Made by a program: the position numbers and the translations under genes. Positions 8,920 to 17,626 of a DNA stretch of 64,000 nucleotides are shown in pieces; position 1 is the stretch's first letter; each line of letters starts with the position of its first letter. Below the pieces are notes generated by a model. That model was not told the DNA's origin and searched no databases. It saw nothing but the letters and a program-made list of their open reading frames with translations. This DNA is from CAYFXE01 sp964347035 (GTDB lineage: Bacteria; Acidobacteriota; Aminicenantia; Aminicenantales; Aminicenantaceae): the NCBI GenBank assembly GCA_964347035.1, contig CAYFXE010000016.1:1-64000 (forward strand). The letters are read 5' to 3'.

Positions 8920-9819
8920 ATGGGTTTAGTCATCGTTGGCTCTTTAGCCTTTGATACAATCGAAACCTCGTACGGCCGGAGAGAGAGGATCGTCGGCGGC
9001 TCGAGCACCTACTGTGCCCTGGCAGCCAGCTTTTTCACCCAGCCAGGAATTGTCAGCGTTATAGGCGAAGATTTCCCTGAAGAGACCATCGACTTTTTTA
9101 AAAAGAGGAATATCGATCTTGAAGGCGTTTCAAAGGAAGCCGGCCCAACGTTCCATTGGGAAGCCCGCTACGGCCTTGATCCCAACCAGAGGAAAACGAT
9201 AAAAACCGAACTCAACGTTTTCGAGAATTTTAAGCCCGTCCTGCCTACAAAATATAAAAAGGTGGATATTCTCTTTCTAGGAAACATTGATCCGGATCAG
9301 CAGGATGACATCCTCGTCCAGGTTGAACACCCTAAGCTGGTTGCTATGGATACCATAAACCTGTGGATCAACACTAAACCAGAATCAGTCTTAAAGGTCT
9401 TAGAGAAGGTGGATATCTTCTTCGCTAACGAGGAAGAGATAAAATTGTTAACCAAACAGACCAACCTGATCAAGGCTGGAAAAAGGCTTATGGAGATGGG
9501 CCCCTCCTTCATCGCAATGAAAAAGGGCGAGCATGGTGCCCTGATCATGGGGCAAGAATTTGTCTTCGGGGTTATGGCCCATCCGTGTGAGGAGGTTGTC
9601 GATCCCACAGGAGCTGGAGATGCTTTTGCAGGAGGTTTTTTAGGCTATCTGGATAAGGTAAAGTCCTTCGATCAAGAAGCCATCCGCAAAGCCGCTGTCT
9701 ATGGCAGCGTTATGGCCTCCTTTGTTATTGAAGATTTTGGTATCGACCGCTTTAAAAGCCTTTCTCCATCTGAGATAGAAGAGCGTTATAACACGTTGAA
9801 AAAACTCGTTTCTTTCTAG
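8920..9819 (+). CDS. PfkB-family sugar/nucleoside kinase
   Basis: This 299-residue ribokinase-fold protein has VGGSSTYCALAA near the N-terminus (substrate site) and DPTGAGDAFAGGF near residue 228, where the second Asp is the catalytic base and the Gly-rich turn is the anion hole. Family members phosphorylate ribose, adenosine or related sugars. Position 18 nt after mtnP in the same direction suggests it acts on a product of that enzyme or on adenosine, but this is inference. Confidence 0.85.
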   Translation: MGLVIVGSLAFDTIETSYGRRERIVGGSSTYCALAASFFTQPGIVSVIGEDFPEETIDFFKKRNIDLEGVSKEAGPTFHWEARYGLDPNQRKTIKTELNVFENFKPVLPTKYKKVDILFLGNIDPDQQDDILVQVEHPKLVAMDTINLWINTKPESVLKVLEKVDIFFANEEEIKLLTKQTNLIKAGKRLMEMGPSFIAMKKGEHGALIMGQEFVFGVMAHPCEEVVDPTGAGDAFAGGFLGYLDKVKSFDQEAIRKAAVYGSVMASFVIEDFGIDRFKSLSPSEIEERYNTLKKLVSF

Positions 9820-9968
9820 CGATTTTTCTGATTCAAAGATATTTTTTCGAAAGTGTAGGAACAGCCGGAATGGATTTTTTGAGGATTGCTTTCAAATTAT
9901 TGTGACCTGACCCCCTCATATCGATCCAGCAATTGAGTTATAATTTGGCTGGACGAAAGGAGAGGGAT

Positions 9969-10286
9969 ATGGCTAGAAAGCGATTCACTTCGGAACAGAT
10001 TATCACGATGCTTCGCGAAGCCGAAGTGTTGTTGAACCAGGGGGCCACGGTCATCGAAGTCGCTCGTAAACTCGGTATTGCTGAGCAGACGTATTATCGA
10101 TGGCGCAAAGAATATGGTGGCATGCGAGTGGACCAGGCCAAACGATTAAAGAAGCTCGAACAGGAGAATGCCCGGTTGAAAAAGCTTGTGGCAGATCTAT
10201 CTTTGGACAATGCCATTTTAAAGGAAGCCAACCGGGGAACTTCTAAGCCCGGCCAAAAAGAGCCGGGCGGTAGACCATGTGTGTGA
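9969..10286 (+). CDS. IS3-family transposase OrfA (helix-turn-helix)
   Basis: About 105 residues from ATG 9969, which has an AAAGGAG ribosome site just upstream. It contains an HTH (ITMLREAEVLLNQGATVIEVARKLGIAEQTYYRW) and a Leu-zipper-like coiled coil (RLKKLEQENARLKKL). The C-terminal tail from about 10236 looks out of frame: one extra G in the GGGG run at 10234-10237 would give a stop 3 codons later, as in related elements. A GCCCGGC/GCCGGGC hairpin (10247-10268) with A5G in its loop lies in the orfA/orfB junction. Confidence 0.8.
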   Translation: MARKRFTSEQIITMLREAEVLLNQGATVIEVARKLGIAEQTYYRWRKEYGGMRVDQAKRLKKLEQENARLKKLVADLSLDNAILKEANRGTSKPGQKEPGGRPCV

Positions 10287-11098
10287 GGTGATGAAGGTAT
10301 CGCAACGCAGAGCTTGTCAGGTCTTGGGACAACCTCGATCTACTCAAAGGCATGTCCGGAAGGTACCTGATGATGAGGAGCAACTAGTGGAACGTATTGT
10401 ATCTCTGGCCAGCCAGTATGGGCGCTATGGCTACCGCCGAATCACAGCCATCCTAAGAAACGAAGGCTGGCGGGTCAATCACAAACGTGTGGAGAGGATA
10501 TGGAGGCGGGAAGGGCTGAAAGTCCCGACAAAACAACCTAAACGAGGGAGATTATGGCTGACAGATGGTTCATGCATCCGCCTTCGTCCCGAGAGAAAGA
10601 ATCATGAGTGGAGCTATGACATGGCCTTGATTAGGACCACCGATGGTCGGGCTGTGCGTATCCTGGTTATCATAGATGAATATACGCGGGAATGTTTATC
10701 CATGTATGCAGCCCGTAGAATCAAGCATCAGGATGTTCTGGATCAACTATATGAGCTGTTTCTCTGCCGGGGCATACCGAAACACATACGTTCCGATAAC
10801 GCTCCGGAATGTACCGCTAAAGCTGTAAGAAAGTGGCTGGCAAACCTTGGAGTCGGAACTCTGTACATCGAACCAGGAAGTCCTTGGGAAAATGGATATG
10901 TTGAATCGTTCATCGGCAAGCTAAGGGATGAGTTGCTGAATAGAGAGATCTTTGATACGTTATTAGAAGCCAGAGTGCTCACAGAGCGTTGGCGGAGAGA
11001 ATATAACAGATATCGGCCCCTACAGCTCGTTGGGGTATAAACCACCAGCCCCAGAAGCTTATGAAGTCAAAAACCTAATTTATCAGGTGGTACATTGA
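10279..11098 (+). pseudogene. IS3-family transposase OrfB (DDE integrase), frameshifted
   Basis: An rve-type integrase with HTH_21 (YGRYGYRRITAILR) and the DDE triad: Asp in WSYDMAL, Asp in RSDNAPE, and Glu in ENGYVESFIGKLRDEL. The frame stops at 11040 with an atypical tail. Shifting by one base at CCCC (11017-11020) restores the usual ending (YSSLGYKPPAPEAY) and runs to a TGA at 11096-11098. A one-base insertion, real or a sequencing error, therefore truncates it. Translation would start by frameshifting from orfA or at GTG 10279. Confidence 0.8.
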
Positions 11099-11122
11099 CG
11101 GGGGGCAGGTCACTTTACTGTT

Positions 11123-11332
11123 GTGGGAAAAGAGAGGGCTCGGAAGATTATCTCTGTTTTACTTTTTATCGGTTTTTTATCTCCTCTGCTGTTTGTTTCT
11201 CAGTATTTTGATATTCTTTTTTTCTTGGGTATAAGCACGGCCGCAGCGGTCATCTTTTACAAAAAAATGAATTATCCTCTGACTGTATTATTCTATTTAT
11301 TAGCAGCAACGTATTTTATTCTTAGATTATGA
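11123..11332 (+). CDS. Small hydrophobic membrane protein, possibly 5'-truncated by the IS
   Basis: 69 residues from GTG 11123 with two or three transmembrane segments (ISVLLFIGFLSPLLFV; ILFFLGISTAAAVIFY; LTVLFYLLAATYFIL). The start lies only 8 bp beyond the IS right end and lacks a ribosome-binding site, so the native 5' end may have been removed. Its stop overlaps the next start (ATGA at 11329-11332), which argues that the frame is real and coupled to the lipoprotein gene. Function unknown. Confidence 0.55.
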   Translation: MGKERARKIISVLLFIGFLSPLLFVSQYFDILFFLGISTAAAVIFYKKMNYPLTVLFYLLAATYFILRL

Positions 11333-12033
11333 ATGATAAAAGAATGCCGCTAAAGGAAAAGATGTTCATGTTAGCTTCTGGATTCACCCTTCTGTTTTTT
11401 GCGGGATGTGGCCCCAAAATTTTCGTCGAGAACGGAGGAGTATTAAGCATTCAGGAAAAAAAATCATTGGTTAAATTGGTCAAAAGGGCGCGGCAATATT
11501 ACTTTTCGAGAGGATTTCATCTGAACTATAATGAAATCATCATAGAGCCAAGGAATGCTTCTGGATTTTTTTTTCACAATTTCATTTCCTTTGAAGAGGG
11601 CAAACCCAGGATAATTTTTAATAAACAGGACTTGTATAGTACAAACGGTGATGTCATTGTCGCCCATGAGATATTTCACGTTTTTCAAAAGAGCTACTTT
11701 GATTTTCCTAGCACGGAAGAATATACCTGGCTTACAGAAAGGACGGCCATTGCCATGGCTGTTGAGTTTACAGGAGAAATTAAGGTTCTAGAGGAATTTC
11801 CGTTAGATAGAGATAAATCTATCCTGGAAAATGAAGACGCCAGTTGCTGGTTTTGGTATCATTGTCTTAAACAGGATAAGAATTTTGTGTTGATTTTTTT
11901 TCAAGATATCAAAGAGAAGGATTTGAAGAACCCCGACGAGATATATTCCCATCTGAAAAGATTTTACAGAAGAATATTTCAGACTGAATTGCATTTGGAC
12001 ATCTTGGCAGAAAGTATGGGAAAAGATGACTAA
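11329..12033 (+). CDS. Putative zinc-dependent lipoprotein peptidase (HEIFH motif)
   Basis: The 234-residue product has a lipoprotein signal with lipobox LFFAGC (Cys near residue 27). It contains VIVAHEIFHVFQ, an HExxH zinc-protease motif, followed about 20 residues later by YTWLTERTAIAMA, whose Glu could be the third ligand as in gluzincins. No named family is recognised. It would face the periplasm, anchored by lipid. It is translationally coupled to the preceding membrane protein, overlaps the convergent cysC by 4 nt, and is AT-rich compared with flanking metabolic genes. Confidence 0.65.
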   Translation: MNDKRMPLKEKMFMLASGFTLLFFAGCGPKIFVENGGVLSIQEKKSLVKLVKRARQYYFSRGFHLNYNEIIIEPRNASGFFFHNFISFEEGKPRIIFNKQDLYSTNGDVIVAHEIFHVFQKSYFDFPSTEEYTWLTERTAIAMAVEFTGEIKVLEEFPLDRDKSILENEDASCWFWYHCLKQDKNFVLIFFQDIKEKDLKNPDEIYSHLKRFYRRIFQTELHLDILAESMGKDD

Positions 12034-12644
12034 TCTTTATTGATGATGTTTTTCTTCTCTATATATTGAATCACTAAATTCTTGCTTTCCTCTATATCCA
12101 GCAAATCTGTATCTATGACTAATTCAGGATTCAATGGTTCTTCATAAGGCGCTGAGATTCCTGTGAACTCTTTTATTTCTCCGGCTCGAGCTTTTTTATA
12201 CAGTCCTTTGGGATCTCTCTTTTCGGCCTCATCGAGCGATACTTTGATAAAAACCTCGATAAACTCCCCATCCTCGAGAAGCTGTCGAGCCTTGTCTCGA
12301 TCTCTTCTGTAGGGAGAGATGAAGGCTGTCATTGTGATCAGGCCTGCCTTGGCGAACAGGTTGGCCACTTCTCCAATTCGACGGATATTCTCCTCTCTAT
12401 CTTCTGGTGAAAATCCAAGGTTTTTATTCAGACCGTGACGGATATTGTCACCGTCCAAGACATAGCAGAGATGACCGCGCTTATACAATTCTTCCTCGAC
12501 GGCGTGGGCAATAGTTGATTTTCCAGAGCTCGGCAGACCAGTAAACCAGATGACAACACCTTTCTGGTTGAGAAGGCCTTCTCTATCCTTTTTGCTGAGT
12601 AAGCTGTGATGCCAAGTGATGTTTGTTGCTTTTTGATCTTTCAT
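12030..12644 (-). CDS. cysC: Adenylylsulfate kinase
   Basis: This 204-residue kinase makes PAPS from APS and ATP. The P-loop GLPSSGKST is at residues 36-44. DGDNIRHGLNKNLGFSPEDREENIRR and the lid LITMTAFISPYRRDRDKAR are canonical. It lies 30 nt after sat on the same strand, so the pair turns sulfate into PAPS. No PAPS or APS reductase and no sulfotransferase is in the window, so the end use is unknown. Confidence 0.94.
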   Translation of the reverse strand: MKDQKATNITWHHSLLSKKDREGLLNQKGVVIWFTGLPSSGKSTIAHAVEEELYKRGHLCYVLDGDNIRHGLNKNLGFSPEDREENIRRIGEVANLFAKAGLITMTAFISPYRRDRDKARQLLEDGEFIEVFIKVSLDEAEKRDPKGLYKKARAGEIKEFTGISAPYEEPLNPELVIDTDLLDIEESKNLVIQYIEKKNIINKD

Positions 12645-12674
12645 AGAATTTCTCTATATAAAATGATGATACTT

Positions 12675-13853
12675 TCAGCCATTATTCAGGTTTTTATAAT
12701 AATCCATCAATATTTGGACCACCTCTGGCCGGCTGAATTCTTTCGGAGGCATTTGCCCTTCGGCCAGAAGTTTACGTAGCTGCGTCCCGCTTATCAGCAC
12801 CCGGTCTTCTTTGTCATGGGGACAGGTCTTCATCGAAGCCATCCCGTCACATTTGTAGCACCAAAAAGTCCAATCGATTTTAAGCGGCTTCAAGTACAAT
12901 TCTCCTTCGTTGATGTCGTCGAATATCCTTTGAGCATCAAAGGGGCCGTAATAATCTCCGACACCGGCATGGTCGCGGCCAACGATCAGATGGCTGCAGC
13001 CGTAATTCTGCCTGAAGATGGCATGAAGGATGGCTTCCCGCGGACCACCGTAACGCATCTCCATCGGGTAGACTTTAAGGACCACTCTGTCTTTGGGATA
13101 ATAATTTTCCATCAGCACTTTATAACATCTCATCCGAATATCTGCTGGGACGTCGTCCGCTTTAAGTTTGCCCACCAATGGGTGTATCAAAATACCGTCG
13201 CACACTTCTAAGGCAATTTTTGTACAGTATTCATGGCTTCGGTGAATCGGATTTCTAGTCTGAAATGCAGCCACTGTCCTCCAGCCGCTCTCCTCAAAGG
13301 TCTTTCGTGTATCCTCAGGTCGGCCGTAGAATTTCCCATACAATCTAGGATAGGGGCCTTCACTAAAGGCCTTAACAGGGCCGGCGAGTAAGATCTCTTT
13401 TTGAGCCATGAGCTTGGCAACGCCTGGGTGAGCCTCATCTTCAGTGCGGAAAACATTTTTGGCCTCATGCATCTTATTGTAAGTATATTTCTCTATCACC
13501 TTCATGCTGCCCATCAGTTCATCGCTTTCCTCATCGATAAGGGCGACATCGGAGTTTATCGGTAAACTGTCGGCTTGCTCCTCAGTGGCAGCCAGCGTTA
13601 TGGGTACGGGCCAGAGCGTACCATCAGTCATATGCATATTATCGACAACGGCCTCATAATCAGCTTTTCCCATGAAGCCTTCCAAAGGGCTGAATGCCCC
13701 GATGGCCATCATGATCAGGTCAGAAGTCTCCCGAGAGGTGAGGCGAACAGAGGGAAGGGATTTAGCCTTATCTCTTTCCTCCTCGAGTTCTTTCCCGTCT
13801 AAAATTAACGGCTTGAGTTGACCTCCATGAGGCGGGACCAGTTTCAAAGACAT
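12675..13853 (-). CDS. sat: Sulfate adenylyltransferase (ATP sulfurylase, homo-oligomeric type)
   Basis: A 392-residue single-subunit ATP sulfurylase forming APS from ATP and sulfate. QTRNPIHRSHE carries the nucleotide-binding QxRNPxHxxH motif and GRDHAGVGDYYGPFDAQ the second conserved block. The Cys/His cluster CYKCDGM...TCPHDKED near residue 335 probably binds zinc, as in bacterial and archaeal Sat. The start has a GGAGG site. It is the first enzyme gene after the RHH protein. With cysC, and without aprAB or dsr genes nearby, an assimilatory role is the simplest reading. Confidence 0.94.
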   Translation of the reverse strand: MSLKLVPPHGGQLKPLILDGKELEEERDKAKSLPSVRLTSRETSDLIMMAIGAFSPLEGFMGKADYEAVVDNMHMTDGTLWPVPITLAATEEQADSLPINSDVALIDEESDELMGSMKVIEKYTYNKMHEAKNVFRTEDEAHPGVAKLMAQKEILLAGPVKAFSEGPYPRLYGKFYGRPEDTRKTFEESGWRTVAAFQTRNPIHRSHEYCTKIALEVCDGILIHPLVGKLKADDVPADIRMRCYKVLMENYYPKDRVVLKVYPMEMRYGGPREAILHAIFRQNYGCSHLIVGRDHAGVGDYYGPFDAQRIFDDINEGELYLKPLKIDWTFWCYKCDGMASMKTCPHDKEDRVLISGTQLRKLLAEGQMPPKEFSRPEVVQILMDYYKNLNNG

Positions 13854-13908
13854 GTTTTTCCTCCGCGAATTATGCTTAAAATGAATAGAAGCGTTTTGAA
13901 GGAATAAA

Positions 13909-14163
13909 TTAAAAGTATCCTGATGAATTCAGCCGTCTACGGATGGCTTCTATTTCTTCCTTACTTAAGCTCGGGTCATCGATTTTTTTGGTTGTCTGGA
14001 TTTCTGTACCTGTGGAGACCAAATCCCGCAGGACATAAACGATGAAATCAGTAACCGAATTGAATCCACTCCCGGCAACGATTTTGGCGATCCGGTTGTA
14101 CAGAGGTCCGGGGATTTTAATCGTCACTTTGCTATCCACTGGTTTTCTTTTCTCTGCACTCAT
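13909..14163 (-). CDS. Ribbon-helix-helix (CopG/Arc-type) regulator
   Basis: 84 residues. The N-terminal VTIKIPGPLYNRIAKIV strand-helix and FNSVTDFIVYVLRDLV helix match the RHH DNA-binding fold, followed by an acidic/basic tail SKEEIEAIRRRLNSSGYF. It has its own ribosome site (AGGAG) and a promoter with a palindrome just upstream, and it precedes sat and cysC on the same strand. It may repress itself and sulfate activation. A toxin-antitoxin role is unlikely because no toxin gene is adjacent. Confidence 0.7.
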   Translation of the reverse strand: MSAEKRKPVDSKVTIKIPGPLYNRIAKIVAGSGFNSVTDFIVYVLRDLVSTGTEIQTTKKIDDPSLSKEEIEAIRRRLNSSGYF

Positions 14164-14167
14164 ATAG

Positions 14168-14216
14168 CACTCCTATAAGAGTGTTCAATTTTACAGGCTT
14201 TTTTTGTCGATGTCAA
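14168..14216 (-). promoter_or_regulatory. Sigma-70 promoter and palindrome ahead of the RHH-sat-cysC operon
   Basis: Read on the minus strand: TTGACA (14216-14211), 17-bp spacer, TAAAAT (14193-14188). Just downstream lies the inverted repeat CACTC-CTATAA-GAGTG (14168-14183), in the leader between the promoter and the RHH start. The -35 box sits 17 nt beyond the ETF-alpha stop, so this starts a separate operon. Confidence 0.6.
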
Positions 14217-14232
14217 GGATAAATTCGAGGAA

Positions 14233-15201
14233 TCAAGTCCTTAGGAGTTTTTTGCACTGTTCAATAAGGGCAGGAAGGGCCTCTTTGTAGTCACCCACGA
14301 TCCCGAAATCGGCTTCCTGGAAGATATGGGCCTGAGGGTCCTTGTTAATGGCGACAATGTTCTTGGCGCCTGAGCATCCAGCCAGGTGTTGGNNNNNNNN
14401 NNCGATGTGACCAGTCTGCCCGATCTCTTGTGAAGAGGGCATCCAGCCTTCATCGCGGGGGACACGGGTGATACCGACTGCTCCGCCGAGAACCCGAGCC
14501 AATTCCTCGAGCATCTTGAAGCCTTCGCGGCCGCCGATCCCCCCGCACACAGCCACGATCACTTTGGCCTCTTCGAGTTTAATCCCCGTAACCTCTTCCT
14601 CCGCGGTTTCCAGCAGTTCACTTTTAAAGACGGAATCATCCACTTTCGTCTTAACGGGGATGATTTCTCCTTCCCTGGTATCGACAGGTTCAGCAGGAGT
14701 CGTAGCTCTCGGCCTGATGGTTACAACTCGAGGTTGATCAGGAGGTGAGGCCCAAACAGCCAGGGCATTCCCTCCATAAACCGGTTTGGTTTGAAGGAGA
14801 TTATACGAATCTGGATCGATGGAAAGCCCAACACAATCCAGGCACACTGACGCACCTAGCCTAAAGGCTAACCGAGGGGCAAGGTCACGTCCCATATCCG
14901 TATGACTAAACAGGATGATCGAGGCGTCAACTTGCTTGCTAACCTCGATAATGAGACTCAAGTATCGTTCGGGCAGGGACTCAGAGAAAGGAGTCTCGTT
15001 GACGAGATAGACTTTATCTGCCCCGAGGGTAATGGCTTCTTGACCTTTTTCCTCGACATTCTGCCCGGCAAGCAGCAGGTGTACAGATTGTTTAAGTTGG
15101 TCAGCAAGCGCCCTGCTCGTGGTCAGCAGCTCCTTGGTCACTGTGGAGATCTTATCTTCGATGAGTTCTCCACAGATCAAAACACCTTCATAGTCTGCCA
15201 T
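14233..15201 (-). CDS. etfA: Electron transfer flavoprotein alpha subunit (gap inside)
   Basis: The alpha subunit carries the FAD that relays electrons between acyl-CoA dehydrogenase and quinone- or ferredoxin-linked oxidoreductases. VAVCGGIGGREGFKMLEELARVLGGAVGITRVPRDEGW begins the FAD domain; QHLAGCSGAKNIVAINKD and EADFGIVGDY complete it. Ten N at 14393-14402 replace the stretch between GQTGHI and QHLAG. The family usually has about 15 residues there, so roughly 30 or more bases are probably missing even though the frame happens to stay open. It is last in the epimerase-ACAD-FixCX-ETF operon. Confidence 0.92.
   Translation of the reverse strand: MADYEGVLICGELIEDKISTVTKELLTTSRALADQLKQSVHLLLAGQNVEEKGQEAITLGADKVYLVNETPFSESLPERYLSLIIEVSKQVDASIILFSHTDMGRDLAPRLAFRLGASVCLDCVGLSIDPDSYNLLQTKPVYGGNALAVWASPPDQPRVVTIRPRATTPAEPVDTREGEIIPVKTKVDDSVFKSELLETAEEEVTGIKLEEAKVIVAVCGGIGGREGFKMLEELARVLGGAVGITRVPRDEGWMPSSQEIGQTGHIXXXXQHLAGCSGAKNIVAINKDPQAHIFQEADFGIVGDYKEALPALIEQCKKLLRT
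14393..14402. other. Assembly gap (10 N) in etfA
   Basis: Exactly ten N. Flanking codons indicate more sequence is missing than ten bases. Confidence 0.95.
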
Positions 15202-15224
15202 CGTGACCTTTGTATGGATATCTT

Positions 15225-16025
15225 CTAAATCACACCTGCTTCGATCAATCTTTTCACCAGATTAGACGAAGCCTCGGCGACCGTTTCTCCTCTGATGATT
15301 TCACATACTCTTTCCCGCTCGGGGATGAAGAGCTTAACGAGCTGCCTTCGCTCGGCTCCGATTCCCAACCTGGATAGATCGGCCCGGATATCAGCAGCGC
15401 TCCAGACTGGAATTTGCTTCTGTGAAGCCGAGATAATCCCCCAGCCTGAGGGAAGCCTGGGTTGCCCCACTTCATTGCTGACCGTGACCACAGCAGGAGT
15501 GGGCACGGCAAAAACCTGATAGCCGTCAAGGATTACGCGCTTGACTTGAAGTCTTTGTCCCGACAATTCTACGGATTCAGCCAGGGTGACCAAGGGCAAA
15601 CCGATGGTTTCTGCCAGGATAGAGCCGACCAAACCCTCACCCCAATCGGCCGCCTCCCGACCACACAAAATCAAGTCATAATCTCGGACCTTCTGGATGG
15701 CCTTGCTCAGGATGTAGGCGGTGATAAAGCTGTCTGAACCCTCGAAAGCCTTGTCATCAAGGATGATTCCCTCGTCTGCGCCCATCGCTAGACCGTGTTT
15801 GATTATACGGGAAACGGACTCGGGACCAATCGTTAATATGGTTATTTTGCCTCCGTTCTTCTCCTTGAGCCTTAATGCAAGTTCAACGGCCTGTTCATCG
15901 TAGGGACTCATCACCGGCGGGATTCCCTCTGGCGGGATGATCTGGCTTAACTCTTCATCTAGCTTGAACTTCGAAGGCGGGATCTCTGGATCCGGTATCT
16001 GTTTTACGCAGACGATGATATTCAT
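15225..16025 (-). CDS. etfB: Electron transfer flavoprotein beta subunit (FixA-like)
   Basis: 266 residues, starting MNIIVCVKQIPDPE, the standard ETF-beta opening. The nucleotide-binding core includes VMSPYDEQAVELALRLKE, TIGPESVSRIIKHGLAMGADEGI and DLILCGREAADWGEGLVGSILAE. It pairs with the alpha subunit 23 nt downstream. Because fixC and fixX homologues precede it, this ETF may be a bifurcating or quinone-reducing FixABCX type rather than a plain ETF. The AMP/FAD pattern was not analysed in enough depth to decide. Confidence 0.94.
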   Translation of the reverse strand: MNIIVCVKQIPDPEIPPSKFKLDEELSQIIPPEGIPPVMSPYDEQAVELALRLKEKNGGKITILTIGPESVSRIIKHGLAMGADEGIILDDKAFEGSDSFITAYILSKAIQKVRDYDLILCGREAADWGEGLVGSILAETIGLPLVTLAESVELSGQRLQVKRVILDGYQVFAVPTPAVVTVSNEVGQPRLPSGWGIISASQKQIPVWSAADIRADLSRLGIGAERRQLVKLFIPERERVCEIIRGETVAEASSNLVKRLIEAGVI

Positions 16026-16037
16026 CTGAATTTGTTC

Positions 16038-16316
16038 TTATCCGTATTGATAGCAAATCCCGAGTCCGCCCCTGGGTAGAGCCCAATCGATGGCGTCTTC
16101 TGGACAGACGATGCGGCAGCTGCCGCACTCGAGGCAGCCCTCGTAAGCAAAAGTTAGGCGGTCATCTTTTAACTTGAAACAATCTGCGGGGCAGGTAACC
16201 ACACATGGTTTCAGTTCGCATCCCTGACAGGTCTCTTCCTTGATGCGGATGTGAACCTCTTCATCCAGATCGTATTTGTTGACCGCCAGTTTATCTTCGA
16301 TGTTATTGTTTTTCAT
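16038..16316 (-). CDS. fixX: FixX-like ferredoxin
   Basis: 92 residues with two Cys groups: CQGCELKPCVVTCP and CLECGSCRIVCP. FixX-type proteins pass electrons from FixC to ETF or ferredoxin. The ATG overlaps the fixC stop (16313-16316) and has a GAAGGGGG site upstream. It lies 12 nt before the ETF-beta start. Confidence 0.9.
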   Translation of the reverse strand: MKNNNIEDKLAVNKYDLDEEVHIRIKEETCQGCELKPCVVTCPADCFKLKDDRLTFAYEGCLECGSCRIVCPEDAIDWALPRGGLGICYQYG

Positions 16317-17613
16317 ATGGCCCCCTTCATTCGGAGGAGATCACGGAGGATTTGCCAGAAGGATAACTTGCCCTTCATTGATTGCCTGAGCAATGTCCAG
16401 GCTCTTCTTCTTGGCTGTCCGTCAGAGGTGAAAATTTTTTCGGCAAGTTCACAGATAAACTCGGGATACTGCTTGTACAAGCGCGGATTTTCCAGGAATC
16501 GAGGTGCTTTTTTAAATGTGTTTAAATCTTTCAGGATAAAGTTATGCTTTAATTGCTCTTCGTAGAGGGAGAGAGACCTCTGGGAGAAATCTTTTTTTTG
16601 TTTGGCTTGGATCACAGTTTCGGCTGCGGAAATCCCAGAGGCAAGGGCAAAGTTGGCTCCTTCCAGGATCAGACCAGTGGCCAGACAAAACGCAGCCGCG
16701 TCACCGGCGACCAGAAAGCCGTCTGTATAGAGTTTGGGCATCATCGCTTTGCCGGCTACGGGAATTAAGTGCGACGAGTATTCGGCCAATTGCCCCTTAG
16801 CCAGCAAGCCTTCGACGGCTGGATGTTGTTTGAACTCCTCAAGAAGATCATCAGCTCGAACATTGTGTTCAGCTAAAGAGCTCAGCTGGACGACAATTCC
16901 CACCGATAAGCTTTCTTTGTTGGTGTACNNNNNNNNNNTCCGCCGGGAATTCCTTTGGTGAAAGGGCCGATAAACTCCCAGGCGAGGCCCTGGTCACCTG
17001 AAAGACCAAAGCGTTGTTCGATTGCTCCTCGAGGGAGTTGGATAACCTCCTTGACCCCTTGTTTGAGGTCATGGGGCGACAGCTTATTTCGGAGACCGGC
17101 TTTTTCAGCCAGGAGAGAGTTTACTCCATCGCTGGCCACGACAACACTCGCGGGCAGCTCATCTCCCCCGGCCTTTATTCCAGAAACTTGATTCTGATTC
17201 CAGAGGAGGTCATCAGCCTGAAGCCCAGCAGCCACGATGGCCCCAGCCGCCTCGGCCTTTGATGCCAGCCAGCGGTCGAACTTGGAACGAAGGATAGAAA
17301 AACCATGGTAAGGGGGATCTCTGAACTTTTTCGTCGTGAATTCTGTGGATAACGAAGAATCTGAAGTAAGAACAGAGAATCTATGGCTCAGGATGTGTCT
17401 TTCGACTGGAGCTTCCTCCCAGAAACGGGGAAAAAGCTGGTGTAACATCGGCCCGTAGAAGGCCCCACCCCACATGTTTTTGGCCCCGGGAAATTTCCCT
17501 CTCTCCACGATGAGTGCTTTGAGTCCAGCTTTGGCCAAGGTATAGCCGCAGGAACAGCCTGCTGGGCCAGCACCGACGATAATCGCATCAAATTCTTTAT
17601 CCACGTTTCTCAC
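16313..17613 (-). CDS. fixC: FixC-like flavoprotein (ETF:quinone oxidoreductase family), split by a gap
   Basis: The N-terminal part (17613 to about 16940) has the dinucleotide fold DAIIVGAGPAGCSCGYTLAKAG and VVASDGVNSLLAEKAG. The C-terminal part (from about 16927 to 16313) continues with YTNKESLSVGIVVQLSS and GDAAAFCLATGLILEGANFALASG. Ten N at 16929-16938 lie between GIPGG and YTNKES. The family has about three residues there, so the true gap is near 8 bases, and the fixed 10-N filler shifts the frame. I treat it as one intact gene of about 430 residues. Confidence 0.88.
16929..16938. other. Assembly gap (10 N) in fixC
   Basis: Ten N break the reading frame artificially. Both flanks belong to the same gene. 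Confidence 0.95.
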
Positions 17614-17626
17614 GCTGTGTTCTCGA

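Larger units (their letters stand above)
9901..11114 (+). mobile_element. IS3-family insertion sequence (IS407-like), decayed
   Basis: A 1,214-bp element with two orfs and terminal inverted repeats TGTGACCTGACCCCC (9901-9915) and, on the opposite strand at the right end, AGTGACCTGCCCCCC (11114-11100). Flanks TTAT (9897-9900) and TTAC (11115-11118) could be a 4-bp target duplication with one mutation; 4 bp is the size known for the IS407 group. One clear and one possible frameshift in the orfs suggest it is inactive. It interrupts the region between the PfkB kinase and a small membrane-protein gene. Confidence 0.85.

Noticed and set aside
9870..11332. A single gene split by the IS, joining ATG 9870 to the 69-residue membrane protein
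   Set aside because: Removing the IS with a 4-bp duplication leaves the two parts in different frames.
12030..13853. Sat/CysC considered part of dissimilatory sulfate reduction
   Set aside because: CysC is assimilatory or sulfation-related; no aprAB, dsrAB or qmo genes are in the window.
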